Assembly (NCBI GenBank): GCA_021737205.1
Contig: JAIPEK010000001.1
Coordinates: 1 to 32,719, forward strand
DNA from: Desulfarculaceae bacterium
GTDB taxonomy: Bacteria > Desulfobacterota > Desulfobacteria > Desulfobacterales > Desulfobacteraceae
Direction of reading: 5' to 3'
Length of the DNA: 32,719 bases
In this document: positions 15,893-22,336 of the stretch, one piece after another
Numbering within the stretch: position 1 is the stretch's first letter
How the letters are laid out: every line of letters starts with the position of its first letter
Translations under genes and position numbers: made by a program
Notes under the pieces: generated by a model
What the model was told of the DNA's origin: nothing
Seen by the model: only the letters and a program-made list of their open reading frames with translations
Databases searched by the model: none

Positions 15893-16775
15893 CACCGGGG
15901 CGGCATTCCTGAAAGGAGATAATCTGAAGACCTTTCTGGGGTGCCTTTCGGTGTTCGGGTCCGCTTTCCTGTTCTATCTTGCCACGGTTGTGGTCAAGTG
16001 GTCCTCCAACGCAGGGTTATCCATTGATCCGGCTTTTTTCGTATTTTCCAGATTTCTGGCCGGATTCATTTTTATATGCATATACATGGGTATTGCCCGT
16101 ACCCCGCCGAAACCGACGAACTATCATTACCTGATCGGAAGGACCGTGGCCAACTGCCTGGCCGTATACTGCTTCTTCCGGGCCGTGGATCTGACCTCGG
16201 TTGCCGAAGGCAACATACTCAACATGACGTACCCGCTCTTTATCACGCTCTTTTCCTGGATCCTTTTCAAAAGGGAGCGGGATTTGGTCAGTGTTTTGAT
16301 CGTGCTGGCCGCCTTTGCAGGGGTCTGGCTCATTCTCTCGCCCGGGGACATGGACCTGAATCCGGACAGCATATGGGGGCTTGCCTCCGGCATCAGCGCG
16401 GCTGTAGCCATCATGTACCTGAACCTCAGCCGAAGGGTCCATGACACCGAAACCACCCTGTTCTTTCTTTTCGGCCTGGGCGGTGTGATCATTTTTCTCG
16501 TGTTCCGGAAAGAAATTTTCATGCCGGATATCGAAATTTTCAAATATCTTTTGATGTGCTCGTTTTTCTCCGTGGCAGGCCAGTATTTCATCACATTGGG
16601 ATTCAAATTCGTCACCTCAGTGGAAGGCGGGATTATTTCCTCGACCAGGATTCTGCTTGCCGCGGTCCTGGGGCCGTACCTCACTTCCGATCCGGCCCTT
16701 TCAGCCGCCGGGTGGGCCGGCGCATTCCTGATTTTCGCGGGGAATGTGTATCTGACACTGCGAAAGGTTAAATAA
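15873..16775 (+). CDS. EamA-family (DMT) transporter
   Basis: 300 residues, the usual EamA size, from the ATG at 15873; the upstream extension to 15759 lies inside the cysteine-rich peptide gene. About ten hydrophobic helices in two EamA halves: first SVFGSAFLFYLATVVVKWSS through VWLILSP, second from IWGLASGISAAVAIMYLNLS to the final AGAFLIFAGNVYLTL. The charged RLAGFIF-like and ISSTRILLAAVLGPY segments are family typical. Family knowledge: drug/metabolite exporters, often of amino acids or nucleotides; the substrate cannot be assigned. The SD is distant (GGAGGAG about 13 bases upstream), so expression probably depends on coupling to the overlapping peptide gene. Confidence 0.85.
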   Translation: MTLFPSNTGAAFLKGDNLKTFLGCLSVFGSAFLFYLATVVVKWSSNAGLSIDPAFFVFSRFLAGFIFICIYMGIARTPPKPTNYHYLIGRTVANCLAVYCFFRAVDLTSVAEGNILNMTYPLFITLFSWILFKRERDLVSVLIVLAAFAGVWLILSPGDMDLNPDSIWGLASGISAAVAIMYLNLSRRVHDTETTLFFLFGLGGVIIFLVFRKEIFMPDIEIFKYLLMCSFFSVAGQYFITLGFKFVTSVEGGIISSTRILLAAVLGPYLTSDPALSAAGWAGAFLIFAGNVYLTLRKVK

Positions 16776-16814
16776 GCTGTCTTTTTTTAAGAAGCGGAAC
16801 CGGATCCACGATAT

Positions 16815-16852
16815 GCCGGGGAAACCACCTTTTGTGGTCGTCTTCCCCCGGC
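16815..16852. other. Two-part hairpin between EamA and nifS genes
   Basis: GCCGGGG (16815-16821) pairs with CCCCGGC (16846-16852), and inside it ACCAC pairs with GTGGT around CTTTT. It sits between convergent genes and is a likely transcription end structure, though no U-run is adjacent. Confidence 0.5.
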
Positions 16853-16909
16853 GCCATGGACAGAAGCGCGGATTGCTTCAGAAGGGTTTTGATTTCGTTA
16901 TGTCCGGCT

Positions 16910-18082
16910 TTACGCCTTATCATTGCAGCGGTCCCAGAACGGAGACATCATCCGCAGTTTGCGGATGATCGGGGGGAGCGTTTCCGCGATATATTTCATC
17001 TCCTCCATGGTGTTGTATACCGAAAGACTGAACCGGATGGAGCCGTGGGCAGACTTGAAGGGAACCTCCATGGCCCTGAGAACATGCGACGGCTCAAGAG
17101 AACCCGATGTGCAGGCGGAACCGGAGGAAGCGCATATACCTGCATAGTCGATGTGCATCAGAATAGACTCCCCTTCGATCGCATCGAACCCGATACTCAC
17201 CGTGTTGGGCAGCCGCCTTTCCCGGTTCCCGTTGATGGAGGAGAAAGAAACGGTTTCAAGCAGGGTGTTTTCCAGATAATCCCGCATGTGCCGGACATCG
17301 GTATCCACCCTCGGCAAATGGTCAACCGCCAGTTCAGATGCCTTTCCAAGTCCGATGATCGAGGCGACATTCTCCGTTCCGCCCCGCCTTCCGGATTCCT
17401 GGTGTCCGCCGACAACAAACGGATGAAACCGGGTGCCTTTTTTCACATACAATGCCCCCACCCCTTTGGGCGCATGAATTTTATGCCCGGACAGAGAGAG
17501 CATGTTCACGGGCAGCTCCCGGACATCCACCGGGATTTTGCCGACCGCCTGGACCGCATCCGTATGGAAGGGTATTCCTTTTTCCGCAGCTTTTTCGGCA
17601 ATATCCTTTACAGGAAACACCACCCCGGTCTCGTTATTGGCCCACATAACCGTCACAAGCGCCGTATCATCGGAAAGGCTTTGAGTGAAATAATCAAAAT
17701 CAAAATTGCCGCTTGTGTCCACCGGCACATACGTTACCCGATAGCCCTCTTTTTCAAGCGCGGTGCAAAGATTCAGTACCGCCGGATGCTCCACCGCAGA
17801 AGTGATGATGTGTTTTTTCTCCGGAGCGGATTTAAGTGCCGACCGGACAGCGGCATTGTCGCTTTCAGTGCCGCAGCTTGTAAAAATAATTTCCTCGGGT
17901 GAGGCTCCGACAAGAGCGGCTGTTTTTTCTCTCGCCTCCCGGATTTTTTTCGCCACATTCCCGCCGAACGCGTGTACGCTTGACGGATTCCCGTAGTACT
18001 CGGAAAAATACGGCAGCATTTCATCCAGAACCTCGGGCGCCACCCGGGTGGTGGCATTGTTATCCACATAAACCGTTGTCAT
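16910..18082 (-). CDS. nifS: Cysteine desulfurase, NifS type
   Basis: 390 residues. PLP lysine K201 in SLSGHKIHAPKG, DAVQAVGKIPVDV with the cofactor aspartate, HPAVLN histidine, and the persulfide loop with catalytic C324 in ASSGSACTSGSLEPSH. Family knowledge: converts cysteine to alanine and passes the sulfane sulfur to a scaffold. The loop has the class I (NifS/IscS) form, and the gene follows nifU by 15 bases, so it supplies sulfur to that scaffold. GGGG lies five bases before the ATG. No nitrogenase gene is near; in anaerobes NifUS is often the general iron-sulfur system. Confidence 0.95.
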   Translation of the reverse strand: MTTVYVDNNATTRVAPEVLDEMLPYFSEYYGNPSSVHAFGGNVAKKIREAREKTAALVGASPEEIIFTSCGTESDNAAVRSALKSAPEKKHIITSAVEHPAVLNLCTALEKEGYRVTYVPVDTSGNFDFDYFTQSLSDDTALVTVMWANNETGVVFPVKDIAEKAAEKGIPFHTDAVQAVGKIPVDVRELPVNMLSLSGHKIHAPKGVGALYVKKGTRFHPFVVGGHQESGRRGGTENVASIIGLGKASELAVDHLPRVDTDVRHMRDYLENTLLETVSFSSINGNRERRLPNTVSIGFDAIEGESILMHIDYAGICASSGSACTSGSLEPSHVLRAMEVPFKSAHGSIRFSLSVYNTMEEMKYIAETLPPIIRKLRMMSPFWDRCNDKA

Positions 18083-18097
18083 ACAAGCCCCTTTTGA

Positions 18098-18661
18098 TCA
18101 AACTTTTTCTTTTACCGTTCGAATCAGATCCTCGATCTTCTCAAGACAGTTCCCGCATCCGCCGCCGGCTTTGAGAAAGCAGGTCACGTCGTCCGTGCTT
18201 TCGAGATTGTTTTCCTTGACCGCCTTTACGATCTCCCGGTCGGTAATGTCAAAACACTCGCACACCACTTCACCTTCCTTTTCCGGAAGATCTTCTCCTC
18301 TGTATGCGGCAAGGGCTTTTTCCAGGGCCTGACGTCCCATGACCGAACAGTGCATTTTCTCTTTGGGCAGTCCCCCGAGATACTCTGCAATATCATCGTT
18401 GGTGATTTTTTCCGCCTCTTGAAGTGTCAGCCCCTTGAGCATTTCCGTGAGCGCCGACGAACTTGCAATGGCGCTTGCGCACCCGAAAGTCATGAATTTT
18501 GCATCTTCTATAATGCCGTCGTCATTGATTTGCAGATACAGTTTCAATGCATCTCCGCATGAGATGGATCCTTTTTCCCCGACGGCTGAAGCATCCTCGA
18601 TCTCCCCGACATTCCGGGGATTCATGAAATGCTCTTTCACCTTTTCGCTGTATTCCCACAT
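18098..18661 (-). CDS. nifU: NifU-like iron-sulfur scaffold (IscU domain plus [2Fe-2S] BFD domain)
   Basis: 187 residues; GGGAGG upstream of ATG. The N-terminal IscU-like domain has the three ligand cysteines C35 (SCGD), C61 (GCAS) and C105 (HCSV). The second domain is Fer2_BFD-like with C134, C136, C169 and C172. The C-terminal Nfu domain of full-length NifU (about 290-300 residues) is absent, giving the short type common in anaerobes. Family knowledge: assembles [Fe-S] clusters with sulfur from NifS. First gene of nifU-nifS, transcribed from the strong promoter at 18722-18749. Confidence 0.93.
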   Translation of the reverse strand: MWEYSEKVKEHFMNPRNVGEIEDASAVGEKGSISCGDALKLYLQINDDGIIEDAKFMTFGCASAIASSSALTEMLKGLTLQEAEKITNDDIAEYLGGLPKEKMHCSVMGRQALEKALAAYRGEDLPEKEGEVVCECFDITDREIVKAVKENNLESTDDVTCFLKAGGGCGNCLEKIEDLIRTVKEKV

Positions 18662-18721
18662 ATATATTTCCTCCCTTTTTCAGGTGATTGTGTTCCCGTT
18701 TGCGGCTTTCAGCCTATTCGA

Positions 18722-18749
18722 AATATACTACACTGTGGCAGTATGTCAA
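18722..18749 (-). promoter_or_regulatory. Strong promoter of nifUS with embedded dyad
   Basis: On the minus strand TTGACA (18744-18749), a 16-base spacer and TATATT (18722-18727) form a near-consensus promoter about 60 bases before the nifU ATG. A dyad with ATACT/AGTAT arms (18725-18744) overlaps the spacer and -10, as expected for an Rrf2/IscR-type repressor operator; regulator identity is inferred. Confidence 0.65.
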
Positions 18750-18796
18750 TAATTTTTCCACCAAGGAAGGTCGTCATTCCGGAGATCCTGAATAAT

Positions 18797-18914
18797 GGCC
18801 ATGCCCTTTCGGACACAACGAATGATAAAAGATCACCATGAAGAACATGAAGGTTTTGCTTCAGTTCCTTCATTGCCTTCATGGTAATAAATGGCATTCT
18901 TTCATATAACGGCC
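18797..18914. repeat. Palindromic CATGAAG repeat, copy 3
   Basis: Same element as at 5.7 and 9.1 kb: GGACACAACGAATGATAAAA, ACCATGAAG, AACATGAAG, a GTTTTG loop, then three complementary units ending CTTCATGGT and the TTCTTTCATATAAC end. It has two left units where copies 1 and 2 have three, with three on the right, showing unit-number variation. Confidence 0.85.
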
Positions 18915-18966
18915 TTAATGCACAGTATAGCAACGATCCACTACACTTGAACAAAAAACATTCCTG

Positions 18967-19008
18967 CTTCTTGTTTCTTGTCTCTTGTCTCAAGTTTCCA
19001 GTTTCTTG
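18967..19008. repeat. Degenerate heptanucleotide array, six units
   Basis: CTTCTTG, TTTCTTG, TCTCTTG, TCTCAAG, TTTCCAG, TTTCTTG in uninterrupted 7-base register (consensus TTTCTTG). It directly abuts the terminator of the zinc-ribbon gene and is unrelated in sequence to the array at 8.2 kb. Confidence 0.85.
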
Positions 19009-19055
19009 AAAAAGCGCCGGGGACGAACCGGCTCGAAAGCCGACACATCCCCGGC
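19008..19055 (-). terminator. Intrinsic terminator of the satP/Cache/zinc-ribbon genes
   Basis: Read on the minus strand, GCCGGGGA (19055-19048) pairs with TCCCCGGC (19023-19016) and an inner CGGCT/AGCCG pair closes around four bases (TTCG on this strand). GCTTTTTC follows, a U-run. It lies 15 bases after the zinc-ribbon stop codon. Confidence 0.85.
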
Positions 19056-19070
19056 TAACTTGTGCTGTTC

Positions 19071-19259
19071 CTACTCGTCTTCCGGCTCGAGATCCTTGTC
19101 CACGTCCGCTTCAAATTTCATCAGGCATTCGTGGCATTCAAGCTCCACATTCGGTACATCCCCATGTTTTGCTTTCAATTCCTCTTCCGACAGGGGGGTC
19201 AGATGAGAGCAGCCGCACTGCGGGCATGGTTTTTTCACACGATATTTTTTCCCGGCCAT
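19071..19259 (-). CDS. Small zinc-ribbon-like protein
   Basis: 62 residues; GGAGG precedes the ATG and a strong terminator follows, both supporting a real gene. Two CxxC knuckles, CPQC (12-15) followed by a further C, and CHEC (42-45), fit a treble-clef or zinc-ribbon; the C-terminus is very acidic (EADVDKDLEPEDE). I recognise no named family. Being small and soluble with a single metal site, it may be a nucleic-acid or protein adaptor, but no function is assigned. It lies 24 bases downstream of the secreted Cache gene on the same strand. Confidence 0.75.
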   Translation of the reverse strand: MAGKKYRVKKPCPQCGCSHLTPLSEEELKAKHGDVPNVELECHECLMKFEADVDKDLEPEDE

Positions 19260-19283
19260 TTGCTCCTCCTTTGTCTTATTCGG

Positions 19284-19766
19284 TTAATATATCATCCCGC
19301 CCACGTAGACACCGGCCCCCACGAACAGGTCGTGGTCCGGCACCCTGTAAATATACGTCTGCTTTTTCCGCGGTGTATTTTTCAAAGGTTTGGGCCACAT
19401 GTATTCCACCCAGCCTTCCTTCTTGGAACGGGCAAGATTCACGAAATGGACGAAAAGCGGCTTGTCCGTCGGGTCCGTAATCAAAAGACAGTGTTCTTTG
19501 CGGGTCAGTTCGGGTTTGAAAGGATGGGCGATCATTTTGCCGTTCAAGTTCATCAGGAACACGTAGGAGTCTTTCCAGACAAACGGGCCGTCCGGATCAC
19601 CGATAAGTTCCGCTGCCCTTTCCACCCCTTTTGAGTTGATCATGGCAGCCGCTTCGCGGCATTTCACCACGCATTCCTCTTTGGTGGCCGAGTCGTTCGC
19701 GCTCGCCCGGGAAACAGGCAGGCAGAACAATAGCGCCAGAACCGTTATCATAAATATTTTTTTCAT
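19284..19766 (-). CDS. Secreted single-Cache-domain protein
   Basis: 160 residues. ATG 19766 follows AAGGAG by seven bases; the longer frame to 19805 lacks an SD. A signal peptide (MKKIFMITVLALLFCLPVSR then ASA) is followed by a sCache_2-like domain: DSYVFLMNLNGKMIAHP, GWVEYMWPKP and LFVGAGVYVGGM. The pattern is the same as in the periplasmic part of the Cache-HAMP protein at 2.2-3.1 kb but there is no transmembrane or signalling part. Family knowledge: Cache domains bind small ligands such as carboxylates. It is 60 bases downstream of satP, so it may be a periplasmic ligand-binding partner linked with acetate uptake; this is inference. Confidence 0.82.
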   Translation of the reverse strand: MKKIFMITVLALLFCLPVSRASANDSATKEECVVKCREAAAMINSKGVERAAELIGDPDGPFVWKDSYVFLMNLNGKMIAHPFKPELTRKEHCLLITDPTDKPLFVHFVNLARSKKEGWVEYMWPKPLKNTPRKKQTYIYRVPDHDLFVGAGVYVGGMIY

Positions 19767-19826
19767 AAGATTCTCCTTTTTGAAGTCACAAACAAAAGGC
19801 ACCAAACGCAGGCGAAAAAATAAAAT

Positions 19827-20396
19827 CTATTTCAGCCAGGGTTTGCCCACCGGCAGAACATCCCGCCCGAAGACCTGGGCGTATATTGCATGAGCCATCA
19901 TGTAAAGGGCGGATGCCGCACAGAACATCAGTTCATACCCGGCAATGACCGTAAACTGCGGGTAGCCGAAATGAGCGATATCCAGCAGAATAAATCCGAT
20001 CAAAAGCAGGGTAAAGGTAACGGCCATGGCCGAGTGAATCCGCATGGCGGGTATCCACATGATAAAAGTATACAGGGTCCAACTCACCAGAAACCATCCA
20101 ACGTCACTGGTGGCGGAATGATAGATATTAAAATGATTGAGCAGAAAAATAACGCCGAGGGCAATCCAGAACGAACCGTACGAGACAAACGCGCTGAAAC
20201 CGAAATTATTCCCCACGCTGAACTCGAAGTATCCGGCGATCAGCTGGGCCATACCGCCGAATACAAACGCCATGGCCACGACAGGCCCCACATCGCACCA
20301 TCCGACATTGTGAAACTGTAAAAGCATGGTGGTAATACCGAATCCGGCAAGCCCCACTACCGCCGGATTCCCTTTCACTGCTGCAGAATCAGTCAT
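19827..20396 (-). CDS. satP: Acetate/succinate uptake transporter, SatP/GPR1-FUN34-YaaH family
   Basis: 189 residues, usual family length; AAGGAG precedes the ATG. The family signature is near the N-terminus (NPAVVGLAGFGITTMLLQ), followed by six hydrophobic helices (for example VGPVVAMAFVFGGMAQLIAGYF interrupted by GYFEF, and FGFSAFVSYGSFW). Family knowledge: a hexameric channel or symporter for acetate and other monocarboxylates. With malic enzyme and aconitase nearby it fits C2 assimilation or oxidation. Followed by the Cache-protein gene on the same strand. Confidence 0.9.
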   Translation of the reverse strand: MTDSAAVKGNPAVVGLAGFGITTMLLQFHNVGWCDVGPVVAMAFVFGGMAQLIAGYFEFSVGNNFGFSAFVSYGSFWIALGVIFLLNHFNIYHSATSDVGWFLVSWTLYTFIMWIPAMRIHSAMAVTFTLLLIGFILLDIAHFGYPQFTVIAGYELMFCAASALYMMAHAIYAQVFGRDVLPVGKPWLK

Positions 20397-20492
20397 ACGC
20401 TACTCCTTTTCATGGTTTCAGTTACCTGGGATCAAAAGCCTGCTGCGCTTCACCTTTCGTTTCGCATAAAAATCAGGTTTTCATCCCGCCGG

Positions 20493-20517
20493 ACTTGAAG
20501 AAAAATGTCATTCAAGT
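20493..20517. promoter_or_regulatory. Inverted repeat upstream of satP
   Basis: ACTTGAA (20493-20499) and TTCAAGT (20511-20517) are exact complements with an 11-base centre, about 100 bases before the satP ATG; a minus-strand TTGACA lies at 20537-20542, with only a weak -10. A possible operator; no regulator assigned. Nothing else was recognised in 20397-20648. Confidence 0.3.
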
Positions 20518-20648
20518 TTTCACTTTTCATTTATTTTGTCAACATAATTTTCTTAAAAATCGCAACCCTCATGTAAGAGCATGCACCGGGTTCAAAACAC
20601 GTATATTCTTTCTTATACGGATTTAAAGTAAAAAAGAGAAAAGCGGAT

Positions 20649-21452
20649 TTACGATTGATACGGGAACATATCGACAAGAGACTCCCTGTCGAAATCCGGG
20701 TGAATTCCGAAGCGGGTCAGGGGAAAATCGTAACGGACCGGATCATCAGGGGCGATTTTCCGCAAGCTGCGGGTCGCCTGGAGAGCAGCATTCATATCGG
20801 CCTGCCTGCGGTCCGTAAAACCGAGCTGCCTGCAGATCCGGTGCATATGGGTATCCAGGGGAACCAACAGCATGGAAGGGGCAACACCGGTCCATCCTCC
20901 CGGATCGACCTCATCTTTGCGGACCATCCATCTGAGATACAGGTTGCTTCTTTTGCACGCACTGCCCTTTTCCGGCAAGGCGAGAAGATATCCAGGATCC
21001 GAGTATTCCCGAATTCTTGAGGTCATAAACGAAAGGGCGGGAAGAATCGTTTCGTGATTGTCGGAGAAGCCTTCCAGGAAACATTCGTTCAGCGAGCCGA
21101 AGATTTGGATTACGTGTTTGAGCCCCTTGCACAATTCAGCTAACTGACGGCCTTTAACGAACCGGTAGTAAAAATTTCCAAAATCATGATCAAAATCGGA
21201 GAAAGCACCCGTTTCAATATAGCGCCTCGGATGTTTTCCCATGACGCTAAGGACCCGGTCCACCGCCTTGAGAATCTGGTCCACCCGTCCGAAGGCCAGA
21301 CTTGATGCCATCATTCCGCAAATTTCACGATCATCGATATCCGGGTACTCGTACAAAAACTGAAGCGGATCCGGACGTACGAATCTCCTTTTATTATAGA
21401 TTCTCCGGATCTCTTCCAGGCGGCGGCGAAAATCCGAATTACCGGGTGTCAT
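20649..21452 (-). CDS. TIGR02757/DUF2400 family protein
   Basis: 267 residues from ATG 21452, which has GGAGAGG six bases upstream; the frame to 21590 only overlaps the upstream gene. Recognisable family features: FVRPDPLQFLYEYPDIDDRE near the N-terminus, MMASSLAFGRVDQILKAVD, and a GVAPSMLLVPLDTHMHRICR segment followed by PLTRFGIHPDF. The DTHMHR string is like the VDTHVxR of endonuclease III-type helix-hairpin-helix glycosylases, but the cysteine cluster of Nth is absent; a distant relation is inferred. Cellular role unknown. Its start overlaps the AsmA-like stop by 14 bases, so it is translationally coupled, and it lies downstream of mfd. Confidence 0.82.
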   Translation of the reverse strand: MTPGNSDFRRRLEEIRRIYNKRRFVRPDPLQFLYEYPDIDDREICGMMASSLAFGRVDQILKAVDRVLSVMGKHPRRYIETGAFSDFDHDFGNFYYRFVKGRQLAELCKGLKHVIQIFGSLNECFLEGFSDNHETILPALSFMTSRIREYSDPGYLLALPEKGSACKRSNLYLRWMVRKDEVDPGGWTGVAPSMLLVPLDTHMHRICRQLGFTDRRQADMNAALQATRSLRKIAPDDPVRYDFPLTRFGIHPDFDRESLVDMFPYQS

Positions 21453-22281
21453 CCGCAGCCTCTCCAAGAGCCTTTCGAACCGAGGCGCACAAATTCTTTC
21501 CCTGAAGCGGTTTTTGGGAAAGAAGAGCCATGATCGCTTCGATACCGGCGTGCTTGTCCGCAAACTCCACTGTACCGTCCGGTTTCCCATCCCTGATTGT
21601 CAATTTCGAACGAAATCGCCGAAGACCGATTCCGTTCAGAACCAGCTCGGCAATATCCAACCGGACGTCGATATCCGCGCGGCCGGGCAGTGAAATGTGG
21701 TCCGGGATTTCGGGAATGGCCGGTTCCGCCATCGGGACCGGTTCATCATCCGTTCCCGTATCAAAGGAGGTGATCTCCATGCGCCGGGAGACACCATCCA
21801 CGACCCACGAGCGGCCGGTCCGGGCGCCGGCTGACGCTTTCAGCTGCTCCGCCTTGACATCGAGCCCTGTCCGTGTTTTCCGGTCCATGTACAAAACCCG
21901 GCTGTTTTTCATGATCACTTCCTTCGAGCCGGATTCTGCAGCCGGATCTTTTTCGCCCGGCCCGCGTTCAGTCTCCCGGCTTTGGTTTCTGCGGAAATCC
22001 GGGATCCACCGGCCGTTTTCATCCCTTTGAATCACGATCCTGGACTCCTCCAGCAACAGATGTTTCACCCGTATCTCACCTTTGACAAGCCGGGCGAAGT
22101 CCAGGGCAATAACTATCTTTTTGACGTAGGATTCCCCGAAATAAAGATCCGTTGCCGTAATTTTCGGCGAGAAACCGGGTTTGAGATCCACATCTCCCCT
22201 GATTTCCACAGGCAGGCCTGTTTTTTCCAGGATTCCGTCCGTCACTTTTTGTACAACTTTTTTTAAATTAAAGGCAACCAT
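21439..22281 (-). CDS. AsmA-like domain protein without membrane anchor
   Basis: 280 residues from ATG 22281; an AGGGAG lies about 13 bases upstream, a long spacing. The first 100 residues match AsmA (VTDGILEKTGLPVEIRGDVD, then LKPGFSPKITATDLYFGES, and ESRIVIQRDENGRWIPD), whose repeats form a beta-rich lipid-groove. AsmA proteins normally start with a TM helix and are much longer; here neither TM nor signal peptide is seen, and a charged linker (about 105-130) leads to a second beta-rich part ending MALLSQKPLQG. Family knowledge: AsmA relatives take part in inner-to-outer membrane lipid traffic. It may be a truncated or specialised copy; the function is not established. Confidence 0.65.
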   Translation of the reverse strand: MVAFNLKKVVQKVTDGILEKTGLPVEIRGDVDLKPGFSPKITATDLYFGESYVKKIVIALDFARLVKGEIRVKHLLLEESRIVIQRDENGRWIPDFRRNQSRETERGPGEKDPAAESGSKEVIMKNSRVLYMDRKTRTGLDVKAEQLKASAGARTGRSWVVDGVSRRMEITSFDTGTDDEPVPMAEPAIPEIPDHISLPGRADIDVRLDIAELVLNGIGLRRFRSKLTIRDGKPDGTVEFADKHAGIEAIMALLSQKPLQGKNLCASVRKALGEAADDTR

Positions 22282-22336
22282 GGCTGTCTTGCATCTCCCT
22301 TTCTTTCCGGCCGATTGTATTCTACCATCTTCCGTT

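Larger units (their letters stand above)
18750..19070. other. Gene-free stretch of repeats between nifU promoter and the zinc-ribbon gene
   Basis: This part of the 409-base gap is filled by repeat copy 3 (18797-18914), a heptanucleotide array (18967-19008) and a terminator (19008-19055). No convincing gene: the minus-strand frame 18709-18993 only translates the repeats. Confidence 0.7.

Noticed and set aside
16832..17902. Long plus-strand frame (356 codons) opposite nifS
   Set aside because: Fully antisense to a clear cysteine desulfurase; antisense frames are long here because of codon bias.
16910..18661. Nitrogen fixation locus
   Set aside because: Only nifU and nifS are present; no nifHDK or other nif gene, so a general iron-sulfur role is simpler.
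5719..18914. CRISPR array for the CATGAAG repeats
   Set aside because: The copies are kilobases apart with no regular spacers; they are dispersed palindromes.
18709..18993. Minus-strand frame in the nifU upstream gap
   Set aside because: It only translates the palindromic and heptamer repeats; no SD.
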